From Callaeas wilsoni (taxonomy: Eukaryota > Chordata > Aves > Passeriformes > Callaeidae): a stretch of 64,000 nt of DNA. The notes under the pieces were generated by a model that saw nothing but the letters and a program-made list of their open reading frames with translations, did no database searches and was not told the DNA's origin. The stretch lies in the NCBI GenBank assembly GCA_013398955.1, contig VWPU01010169.1, positions 1-64,000 on the forward strand. The letters run 5' to 3'. The translations under genes and the position numbers were made by a program. Position 1 is the stretch's first letter. Each line of letters begins with the position of its first letter. Below, one piece after another: positions 1-10,320 of the stretch.

Positions 1-600
1 ACCCGGTAAGAGGCCGTCTCGGCGGTGGGCACCTTCCTCTTTGTCGCCGTGCCGTTCACAGCTGGCAGGGGCGCTCCGGCGGCAAGCTGGGACGGCAGAG
101 ACGGGCAGAAAGTCCTGGGATGGTGGAGGAGATGTATCACACTCTGGAGCCACAGTGGGAAAATCCCTGGGAGGTCTCAGCAGGCAGGAGGTGCGGGGCT
201 ACAGAGCAGTGAAGGCTGGGAGCAGCCCCGAAAGAAGCAGTGGGGGCCGGGCTCCCAGGGAGGCAGGCAGAGGAGGGATCGGGGCACCCAGGCAGATGGT
301 AAGAAAGTCCTTCCCGTAGTGAGGTGGGTGTTAATAAGGTCTCAGTCTGAAGGGCTGCTCTTCCGAGCAGGGGCTCACCCGCAGCAAAAGAAGCAGGACC
401 AGGCTGGTCCCCGACGACAGCCGAAAAACTCCTCTCCAAACAGCCTCGGCCGCCTCCTTCCTCTTCTCCAGTCGAGCGAGAGAGTNGAAAGCGAGAGAGT
501 GTCCGAGGCCCAGGAGAGAGGGTTGTCCCCCCCGCCCTGCCGTCTCCCATCTCGCGGTATTTTCCCCCCACCTGGGCACTCCCAGGTAACGAGAGAGAGC

Positions 601-631
<31 letters not shown>

Positions 632-765
632 AGAGAGCGAGAGAAACAGAGAGAGACAGAGAGGCCACCGACCTTCTCCCCTGAGCTGGTAACCCCCTTT
701 GTCCGTGAAGTATCCAGTCATGATGGGCCATTAGCCACACCTACGGGGAAAATTTGAGAAAAAAA
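1..765. other. CpG-rich block: CpG island/first exon or retroviral-element fragment
   Basis: Seen: this stretch is GC-rich and carries dozens of CpG dinucleotides, whereas the sequence after about 765 is AT-rich and almost CpG-free. It contains two good splice-donor-like GTAAGA sites (GT at 6-7 and at 299-300), a GA repeat at 591-662 and a single N at 486. Overlapping open frames exist on both strands (219 aa at 25-684 plus, 194 aa at 137-721 minus), but they run through the GA repeat and give low-complexity Arg/Glu/Ser protein, so I do not call them genes. Two readings are open: a CpG island with a non-coding 5' exon ending near 299, or part of a young endogenous retroviral element, which would also be CpG-rich and sharply bounded. 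I cannot decide between them. Confidence 0.4.
591..662. repeat. (GA)n microsatellite, imperfect
   Basis: Alternating GA on the plus strand interrupted by occasional GAGC and CAG units. The purine-rich strand is plus. It lies at the 3' side of the CpG-rich block and accounts for the Arg/Glu-rich and Ser/Leu-rich open frames there. Confidence 0.9.
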
Positions 766-3700
766 CCCAACAAAACAAAAGAAGAACTCAAACCCTTACA
801 CATGCTTTTTATCTTTTTTTTTTTTTTTTTAAATTAGTATTTTTTGAATTGATTTTGGTCATTTGGCTCCCAAACTGTGATTGGTCTCATGTGAAAGTGT
901 TTCTTTTTATGAGAGTGGAGTGGTCTTCAGTGACTTTCCTTTTTATATGTGTGTTTTCCTGAGCCCATCCCTGTGGGTCTGCATTTGCTCAAGAGATATT
1001 AGTTGTTATTATACCATTTCCTTCCTAAAGAAGATAATTTTCATGTCCCTGGTAAGCGTGAAAGGCATAGAACCGCATATGCTTTGATTTTCCCATATTC
1101 ACTTTTGGTCAGCTGATCAGGTTGTACACCTTCTTGCCTTTAGAGGTGGACACCCTTACCTCATCAGAGCAATAATTAGCTCAAGGTTCATGGCCCCTAC
1201 AGTATGCAGTGTCTCAATGTTGTTAAAACTTAAAGTTTTCTCTCTTGTGGTTTAATAAAAATACTCCCACATGTAACGGATTATTCACATTTGCTACTGT
1301 TTTAGATCTCAAGCATGCAGAGAAGTAAGAGTAAAAAACATATTGTCTTCTGAGGAAAATCAGACCTTTAAGAATGATTGTGTGGCTGGGTAGGTTCTGC
1401 CAAGGGGTTAAGTAATTCGGAATTAACAGATGAGCAAATATGAAATGGACGAATAACATTCAAGTGCCCATAAGCTGTAGCCTCAGCTTTGTGGGCTGTG
1501 AAACTAATACCTATTCCACTGTTATTTGCAGTGGGTGGCACGTGCCATATTCAGATATTGGTGCTTTAATTTGTGCTGCGCACTTCACATACAATCCAGT
1601 TTTATTTTATTTTAAGACTATTAGTCTACAGTTCTATATTTTTAGTTCTTATAATACATTTAGGAGGCTAAGATAAAATTTCATTAGAATACAAATCTAT
1701 GGGTTTTTTTCCTATAATCCCATGTCAAACACTAATTAATATAATTAATACTGATTAAATAATTAAGAGAATTTCATTAAGTTAATAATTTAACAGAACT
1801 GAATACGGATTGAACAAAGGACAGAAAACAGACCCATGAGTGGTTCTGTTTACTAAAAAACCAGTGACCTCTAAAGTTAAGTGCTTGCTGAAGAGTTTCA
1901 TAGGATTGTGTACCTTAGCAGTCAGCTCTTCTTTCAGCCCATTTAAAATTTCTTCCTTTTAAAAATCATAATTATACTAATGATAATGATGATGATAACA
2001 ATAACAATAATAATAATAGTAGTAACACCACTACCTTATACACTCACACCTTATATAATCACTGAAGCATGAAACCATAAAATATTTACCAAGAAAATGT
2101 CAAAGTGCTGCTGAACTAGAAGTAGGTAATTGACTTCACAGGCCAGTCATAAATTTTATGCTGCATGTCAGTCATCACCAGTATTTTCTTTATTCCAGTG
2201 AGAAGTGCTTTGGAACAAGCTCTTATCTTCCTGAAGAAATTAATTGCTCAATATACTGATATAAAAACAGTAAGTTAAGTATGTTAAAAGAAATTTAAAT
2301 GAAGTACTGATATTCTTGTAAATATCAGTGTGATACCTAACACATAACTTCTTATTTAGCTAAATTATTTTAGCCTCTGTAGAAGTCTGCAGTGTTTTAA
2401 ATATTCTGCAAGAAATTTATATGTTAGCTGTCTTGTAACCTCACTTAAAACCAAGTTTAATTTTCATGTTACAGTGATTAAAATATGAGCTTAGAAATTC
2501 AAGGCATGGCGTGCATGGTATGAATATAGAACAAGACATGAGTAGTCCATGTCTTCTGGTGCTGACATAAAAGTAAATAGTGGTGGAACATCACAGCCTG
2601 ACAATTCATGCCAGCTGATCCATGAGGTAGTAGCAAATACCTGTTAATCACTCACTTATTCTCTGTTCGCAAGTATAGTGTTTAGCTAGATTAGAAGCAA
2701 ATGAACTGAATGATAAAGTGTGAAATTATACATAAACCTTGAGATTATTTTGTTCCCAAATCTCTCAGATGGAGAAGCAACATATGCCACAATAAAATGA
2801 GATATCATGCTTATGGAGGAATGGAATTTACTAAGATATGAGAATAATATTTTACTATAATTTGTTAAATTTTCTTTAGGTAAATCAGAATTAATCTCCA
2901 AATGCTAAAAGTACAGTGTACCTTTTCTAGTATTTTTTAATACCCCTGGTTTATCCCGGCTGCTTAACTGAATTTTCTTGCAGATTAGATTAGATCCACA
3001 GTTAGCAATCTCTACCATTTTAACACAAATATGTCATTGCCAATGGCAGCAAAAGAAGAGCTATGGTATTTCAGAGTATACATTTTACACCTTTGTTAGT
3101 AAATGTAAGAAGAGAGGAATGAAAGCGTGAACAAAGCCTTCAGAAATCACTAACAAAGGTATTGACATGCGGTATTTACTGACTTAAGTATAAGCATTGA
3201 ATTTTTTGCCCATAATGGAGAAGAAGAAATTATCAAGCCAAAGTACTTTTTCTATTGGTTCACCCATTTCAGAATGCATTGCCAAGATCTTTTTAGCTAA
3301 TTTAATGTACTGCTCACAACATAGATGAACGATATTTTCATTAGTAATGACGAATAATGTATTAGGAAAGTTACCCCCAAAATTTTTATGAATGCTTGCC
3401 AAATGTTATCATGTTCATTACAAAATGAGTGCCAGTAAGACTAACTTCAATGAAGTTTGAGGTTTCAATGAAATATTCCTGAAAGCAGAAAATATGTGAG
3501 ATCTTCACAAACTGTTGTTAAGAACTATCTGTCTAAAAGCACTTGTTCTTTCTATGTTCATTTAGCAGATGTGAAGAAATTATGACATATCTAATGGTTC
3601 AATATCTTGTCTGGAAACAAATCACAACTAAATGATTAAGGGTTGGGTTCACGATACAATGATATGCAGTAGTCTCAAAATATTTATGCAGACTTTCCTG

Positions 3701-3932
3701 TAAGAGAAAGATATTCTAATTTCTAGTTGGGATGCTGTGATTTCTCTCTGTTTACCCAAAATGCCATAATGTCTACAGCAGTATGTGTACTGCAAAGGGC
3801 AAATAATAATTGTGGCAACCTTGTCAATAGTGCAGATATTTTAATATCTTCAAGAAGAGGAATTGCTTGAGAAAACAGCTAATCTGACTAAAGTTAGCCT
3901 CATTCTACATCTGAGTATGTTCTGTTAAGGTG
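766..3932. other. AT-rich spacer without recognisable gene
   Basis: No coding frame with protein-like composition on either strand; the longest frames are under 80 codons. It holds a T-run at 814-830 and a trinucleotide repeat at 1978-2028. Nothing else repeated or gene-like was recognised. Confidence 0.6.
1978..2028. repeat. (GAT/AAC/AAT)n trinucleotide repeat
   Basis: A run of trinucleotide units that changes register from GAT to AAC to AAT to AGT along its length on the plus strand. Degenerate and short, so probably old. Confidence 0.8.
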
Positions 3933-4357
3933 AATCATGGAATCATAGAATCAGTAAGGCTTGGGTTGGAAGGGACCTTAAAGATCACCTAGTTCCAATC
4001 CCCCGTCACAGGCATGGATCCTTCCATGAGAGCAGGTTGCTCAGAGCTGCATCCATCTGGCTCTTGGATGCTTCCAGAGATGGGGCATCCACAAATACCC
4101 TGGCAACCTCTTCCAGGGCCTCACCACCCCCATGGTAAAGGACTTCTTCCTAATATCTAGTCTAAACATAACCTCTTTCTGTATGAAGCCATTCCCCTTT
4201 GACCTGTCACTACAAGCTCTTGTAAGAAGTCTCTCTCCGTCTTTCTTATAGGCTCCTTTCAGTGACTGGAAGGGCCACAGTTAGGTTACCCCAAAGCCTT
4301 CTCTTCTCCGGTTCCAATTCTCTCAGCCTCTCCTCATAAGAGAGGTTCTCCATCCTT

Positions 4358-5060
4358 TTAATTATTTTTGTGGCCTCTTCTGGACTCTCTCCAACAGGTC
4401 CATGTCCTTCCTGTGCTGGGACCCCGGAGCTGGATGCAGCACTGCAGGTGGGGCCTCACTAGAGCAGAGCAGAGCAGAGCAGAGCAGAGGGGCAGAATCC
4501 CCTCCCTGACCCTGCTGCCCACGCTGCTTTGGATGCAGCCCAGGACACGTTTGGCTTTCTGGGCTGCAAGTGCACATTGCTCCGTCATGTCCAGCTTTTC
4601 ATTCACCAGCACCTCCAAGTCCTTCTCGGCAGGGCTCCTCTGGATCTGTTCATCCCCAGCCATCCTTGATACCAGGGATTGCCCTGACCCAGGTGCAGCA
4701 CCTTAGTCTTGTTAAATTTCATTAAATTCCCATGGCTCACTTCTCAAGCTTGTTCAAGTCCCTCTGGATGCTATCCTATCCTTCAGCTGTGTCAACTGCA
4801 TCACTCAGGTTGGTATCATTAGCAAATTTGCTGAGGGTGCACTCTTCCCTTTGTCATGGTCACTGATGAAGATGGTAAATAATGTTGGTCACACTTTGGA
4901 CCTCTGAGGGACACCATTTGTCACTGATGTCCACCAGCATTCTGAGCCATTGACCACTATCCTCTAGATACAGCTGTCCAACCCATTCCTTATCCACCTA
5001 ACACTCCACCCATCAAATCCTTCTTTCTCTAATTTAGAGAGCAAGATGTTGTGGGAGGAT
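4358..5060 (-). pseudogene. CR1 ORF2 reverse transcriptase, C-terminal remnant
   Basis: This is a decayed piece of the CR1 replication protein (endonuclease plus reverse transcriptase). Visible blocks on the minus strand are SHNILLSKLE and GWSVRWIRN upstream, then the active-site region, and downstream [25 protein letters not shown] and [19 protein letters not shown]. The catalytic loop, normally FADD in CR1, reads FAND at 4815-4826, so one catalytic aspartate is lost. A pentanucleotide expansion at 4461-4490 adds a repeated CSAL stretch, and frameshifts separate the blocks. It cannot make active enzyme. Confidence 0.88.
4461..4490. repeat. (AGAGC)n expansion inside CR1
   Basis: Five AGAGC units followed by AGAGG on the plus strand, inside the CR1 ORF2 remnant. 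The equivalent site of the other minus-strand CR1 (about 37848-37858) has only two AGAGC units, so the extra copies probably arose after insertion. Confidence 0.8.
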
Positions 5061-5064
5061 GTCC

Positions 5065-8000
5065 TCACATTCACAGGAACTCCAGAGAAAGAAAAGCACA
5101 GAGTCAGATCCTTGTTATCTAACCTGAACACAGCACTGCAAGAAGGTGACATGCTGCACAGTAGGTGACTGGCTTGTGGCAAAGGGCCTTGAACAGACTC
5201 TGCCACTCCATGCTTCACATCCTTCAATGGTCTGTTCTGATTGTAGAGGACCGCACAGTCCTTTACTCCAACAGAACAGAGCAACAGAATGGCAGTATTG
5301 GGCTCTGCTTCAGCAGTGACCTGCAGCAAATAGAGACAATGGAAGGAGAAGAGCAAATGCTATCCCTTGTTTCAGGGTCTCAGGGAACAAGGAGGGTAGA
5401 TATCAATTGTACTGTTTCAATGATGGTTCTCACCATGAGGATCACATATCTACAGAGCAGGGGATACCAGCAGCTGAATGCTTATCAACTTTGCTGTTAA
5501 CAGCACAAGAAAATATCTGTGGACAACAACTTTAAGACAAAGGCTGACAGGATGTGAAGAATTACCTTTTTATACAGCTTACAAGATGTGTTAAGAGGCC
5601 CTCAGGGCAGGGGAGTAAGCAATAGGATGCAGATATAGTCAAAGCTTGTGTTTTAGGAAAGAGTGAGATAGCCCCATAGTTACAGCAGGTTCATGCTCAT
5701 ATGAAACTCAGTTTTGTAATCTTTGCAAAGTTTTGCCTTGGGCCACACTAATTTGAAATCTAGGGATATCACTTTAACTCACGTGCACTCCTTCCTGAGA
5801 AAATATAGCCAATATTTATTTTAATTTTGATAGCTGGGATGGAAATTTTTAACAGCCATACCCTATTTTCCAGTGAGAGTTCTACCTAGAAAACCTATGG
5901 TGTTTTTTCTGATGTGTTAGCACAGCAATTTTAGTTAATTTTAGCATCATCTGTAAAAAGAAGTTGGAACTTTAAAGTCCAAAATATATCCTTACCCCAT
6001 TAGTAAGCCCTAGAGATGCATCAGCTGAAGTGAGATTGAAAAATCTAATGCTTTATAAATTGCATCCAAAATTCGAGTTTTACACCATTTCTATCAAAAC
6101 CAGTTTCTCTATTTTACAGTTTCATTGTAAAATATAAAATTTCATTTTCTTAGCTTTTAGATCCTTTTATAGAAGAGTGAAAGTATACCTCATGAAATCT
6201 CCAGACACATTACACTCTATCCATGAAAACTTCATATGATAAAACCAATAAATAATCTGCATTCAGAAATAGTTATGCACCATCCGTTTTCTCAGTGATA
6301 TCACTAGGACCTAGGACTTTTGAATATGAAAGCAATTATGGAATGCCCACACTAAGGTTTAGAAGTCTTGCTATCTGGTATCCAGTTTTTAAAACCTTGG
6401 TCAGAGCTTTAATGACATGCCATTAAAGATTAATTCTATTTAGCCATTTCTGAGACTTCACTGCAAAATTCAAAACAGTGGACTTCCTAAAATCAGACAG
6501 CAAAAGATTTTTGGTGAGAAAGAGAAGCTTAAAAGCCATTGCATAGTTGAAAGAATACAAATTAAAAGGCATCAGTCAATGTTACAGGTGCATGTAGGAT
6601 AGCCTTAGCTGAAATCACAAGGTTTAGACTCCTTTAAATAATTAAAAAATATCAAACCTAGTTTCTCCAATCTTCGTGTCATGGATAAGTGGTCCACTGA
6701 TATCAAGTTGTAACTTCTCAGATGCATTGATCAAGCTAAGATGATGCTGCCTCTGAAATCCCATCTTCCTCCTCACCTCAACTTCTTACTCATGCCTTGA
6801 ATGTGAGCAGATATTTGTAAAAACAAATCCCTGCTTTTCAACCAGTGATCTGACTTGATACCTAGGAAGACACTTACGAGCAGCCAAGAAAAGAGAGTGT
6901 TTTGGTCCACTTTCAGCAGTAGTGACAATTTGTCTTTTTTGTCCAATTATGGCCCCAGCAAATTTTGGGATAACCACACCTCACTTTGAACTGATGCAGA
7001 GCTAGAGCACTTCATTAGGGATTTGACTGTCTGTCTGCTTCAGTAAAAGAACTTTGTATCCAAATGCTCATCCACTTCTCTCAGTGATATTAACTGCTCT
7101 CAGGCCAGATGCTCCAGAACTTTTCTTGTCACAGCTAGAAAATATACAGTTTCAGACTCTTGGCAAAAGTTGGGTTTCGAACTTCAGAGAGTTAACTCTG
7201 TATTTTTGTTTCATATTAAAAAAGGAATCAGTTATGATTTTAAACAAGAATGTGAATTATTATTTTTCAACCACATTCAACTAAACAAAATAGGGGACTC
7301 TAAAAGGTACTTATTTTCAGGCAGAGGTAAAAACTGCAAAAAAACTGCTGGTCCCAAAAAAGAATGGTCCAGGAAGTCATGAATCTGCAAAGACAAGTAT
7401 GTATAATACAAACTATTTTGCAATGTTATATGTAGCAGATGCTACCGATAACATTTCTACAGTAATATAAAACCATTCGCACACGAAGGAGAAAAGTGTG
7501 ACATCAGAGTTTTTTTGAAAAGATTAATGTTGACAATATTTGTAAAGAAAATTTCTGCAATACTCAGATTTGTAGTGCTGTTGAATACTCATTCAAGTTT
7601 ACCTGAACAACTACTGTCAGTTCTCTGCTTTAACATCTGTCAACTTGATAGTTGTACAGAAGGTTTTTTTCCTACCTTTCCTCTCCATTCTTTACACCTT
7701 TCTTATTTGTATATGGTGGCTTCCAAACATTTCCTTTTTTTTTTTTTTCTTTTTAATCTCCCAATATGAAAACAGATAATTTAATAAATTTAAGAAACAA
7801 AACCCTAGATTTTCTCTTTGCCCGAGAAATCTGGGGAAGTATAAAGTGATTGTTTTTCTATAAATTTGTCTTTGTATGAGAAATAGTGAATTGGTTGTGC
7901 TGAAGAATTGCTATAGGAGAATTCTTTTCCCTTCAGAGGTAATCTTGGGCCAGTGCACAGGTGGGACTATGTCTCTTCTCTCAGGAAATGACTGCCAGCG

Positions 8001-9529
8001 GGGGCCAAGGGAGCAGTAGTGCCTGGTCGATAAGTAAATATTGAGACGGTGTTAGCAAGGCATAATCAGAAACCTCGGAATGACTTTGTGTAGAAGAAGG
8101 TCAGATCTTTGGTCCTCTGGGGAGAAAAAAATGGGTTGATATAGAAACAGAAGAAGAGTTGGACTACTCAAATTGTACTTCTGAAAGAGGCAGGGGACTG
8201 TTCCTTCCTGCTACCTGTTAGTAGCGAGTGGCTTAGTGCCTTCTCTGAATGTGTCTGAATGTCCCCTAAATGCAAGCTGGTGAGGAGAGTTCCGTAGAGA
8301 GGCTGCTCTGCAGAAATGGTTCAAGAGGCTTCCTTAAAAAGGGATTTTCACACTGGCGTCTTTATCATGACAAACCAAATTTAATCCCCAACCCGTTCGT
8401 GTGTACTGTTCAAATTTTCCCCCGGACCGTTTAAAGCTGAACTCTTCTCTGGCTTCAGGTCTTCTGTACTCTTAAAACTACTGCAGCTGCTACATTTGTG
8501 AATTTCTTGGAGCACAGGACATGATAATGCCTGAAGTGGGTATTGGTAGATAAAGAAGGAAGACAACTGCTATTTTCTTTCAGTGTCTTAAATAATTAAG
8601 AGACAATTATTTGACTTACATAAAACATATTTGAGAATCCAAGCTTTTATATTTTCTGTGTATTGGTACAATAACTTATTAAATAGTTGCACCAAACAAG
8701 TGGATCGTTAGTGATTTCCTTTTAAAAATCTTTTTAAAGAGACAAATCCAGATGATAACAAAAATTGCAGCAAAAATTATTGTACTCTTTACTTTGAATG
8801 TCATCCCACCTCTTTGCAGGAAAAACAGAGATGAAGTCTTGCTCTGCTTCTGAGTCTGGTCTGGATTCTGCTCTTGAGTGTAGGTGGCTATCACTGCACA
8901 GTAGGGGACTGCTTCATGCTGATTTAGGTGACTCAAGCTGAGTTTCTGATCCCCAAGCATTGAGAGTGGCTCAGACTTCACCTGGAACAGGATCCAGTGA
9001 GATATTACGAAGGCATCGAGACCATGTATGATTTGATACCTACCAAAAATCCAGCAACCAATGGCTTTGTCAAAGCTTTTGCGTGGTCACTGCATTCTGA
9101 ACATGGGTGTAATTTGGGGAATGGTTTAACTGAAAGGCAAGGGTGGTATGGAGAATGTGCTACAGTAACCTGGATTTTTCCCCTTGTCTGCTGAAACAAG
9201 TTTTCCTGTGGAGGTATTTCCTTATAATAAGAAGAACCCTGAACATATGGAACATCTACAGGATACTATTTAGGATTTTATTTCTAATTAAATTTTAGCA
9301 GTGTTTGAGCCTAAATCTCATTATTAGCTAACAGGATTTGTCAAATAAACTTATGTACCTTGGAAACAGTTTCTCCATTAAAGTGTAGTCTTTGTGCATT
9401 GCTAATTTATTCATGTATCTTGAATTTTTTTAGGGGTGTGCCTAACCAACCATATTTTCAGCAGCAGTGTAAGTTCATGCATTAAATTTATTCAATTAAG
9501 GGTTGTTTTAATGTGTTGGACCATCCTAT
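5065..9529. other. AT-rich spacer without recognised gene
   Basis: No recognised gene or repeat family. A minus-strand frame at 8679-8981 ends with a hydrophobic stretch followed by basic residues (STIIFAAIFVIIWICLF then KKIFKR), but its start region is not protein-like and no splice structure supports it. A minus frame at 8381-8566 follows a CAG acceptor-like site near 8537 and ends in a stop; it is Ser/Glu/Lys-rich and unrecognised. Both are most likely chance frames. T-runs occur near 7735-7750. Confidence 0.5.
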
Positions 9530-9690
9530 CACTGACCTGAGTTTTCATTTGGTTTTGGTTCTGTTGCCTCATTAAACATTCTTTAAGAGGATTTCACTTT
9601 AGTTAGAGTATTTAAATTACTGTGCAATAAATCTATTCTTTTAATGAGTTTATTCCTGTTTTAAGGTATTAATTAAAACAGGTTGTGGAA
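9530..9690. promoter_or_regulatory. Candidate conserved non-coding element
   Basis: A block dense in TTAAT/ATTAA homeodomain-type cores and mixed-sequence AT-rich DNA without simple repeats, of the kind seen in vertebrate developmental enhancers. The judgement rests on motif content only; no alignment was possible. Confidence 0.25.
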
Positions 9691-10049
9691 GAAGTAGATA
9701 CAGTAAATGGATAAAGTAGTATCCAGGCAAAAGGTTAAGGATTTGCTGTCATTATACAGAATGAAAATCTTTCTGGAGACACCTCATTAATGGAAAAACC
9801 TTTCTCTCTTATATGCATCAACAAGAAGTTCATTACTCAGTGAACTTCTGCTTATCAGGGATTATTAGTTCTTTTTTTCTTTTAGAGAGACTTTATCCTC
9901 TAGTAACTAACACATCCATGCCCGTGGTATGATCTTGGCTTAGCTGTGTGAAATAGTAATGGATTCAGACAGTTTAGCCCCTGAATTTCCTTACTGGACA
10001 GAGTGGGAGGCTGGAAAAGAAAGGACAACATCAGTGGAGTATTTCATAT

Positions 10050-10320
10050 TCAAAGCGAAAAAAAATCTTGCAAATTTAATTCACAGACTGGGAATGGAAA
10101 TGTCATTGCCTCGCTCAGAGGGTTAATCACTTTCTAATTTAAACTGGCAAATTTTTTAATGACACTGTGAAATTAACAGCATTTTATTGTGTTAATTATC
10201 TGCAGGACACTACATCATTACTTCTAATAAATGTAAATGTGATTGCCTCTCCTAGGACAATATAGAGACAAGGTGAATTTTCATTGGCTATTTACTCGAT
10301 TTCAGAGAAATTGCTCCCCC
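10050..10320. promoter_or_regulatory. Candidate conserved non-coding element
   Basis: Non-repetitive sequence with many homeodomain-type cores (GGTTAATCAC, TCTAATTT, GTGTTAATTA) and an inverted CCAAT motif (TTTTCATTGGC near 10280). It has no coding frame. Together with the block at 9530-9690 it may be one regulatory region. Inference from composition only. Confidence 0.35.

Larger units (their letters stand above)
3933..5060 (-). mobile_element. CR1 LINE fragment, 3' end
   Basis: The plus strand begins with the reverse complement of the typical bird CR1 3' terminus (ATTCTATGATTC-type tail, then TTCCAACCCAAGCC and the AAGGTCCC motif near 3960-3980), so the element reads on the minus strand with its 3' end at about 3933. 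Inward it encodes the C-terminal part of CR1 ORF2, visible as a broken frame at 4358-4663 and, further upstream, the SHNILLSKLE motif at about 5025-5055. Only the last 1.1 kb or so is present, which fits the usual 5' truncation of LINE insertions. The upstream border is approximate because similarity fades near 5060. Confidence 0.93.

Noticed and set aside
25..721. 219-codon plus and 194-codon minus frames at the window start
   Set aside because: Both cross the N and the GA repeat, overlap each other, and yield low-complexity sequence; GC-rich DNA makes long frames likely by chance.
2623..2633. TGAGGTAGTAG, identical to the first 11 bases of let-7
   Set aside because: The match ends after 11 bases and the following sequence offers no complementary arm for a hairpin.
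8679..8981. Minus-strand frame with a membrane-like segment at its end
   Set aside because: AT-rich DNA readily gives Ile/Phe/Lys-rich hydrophobic runs; there is no start context, splice signal or recognised family.
8996..9199. Opposed frames on both strands around 9000-9200
   Set aside because: Mutually overlapping frames of about 65 codons with no recognised domain on either strand.
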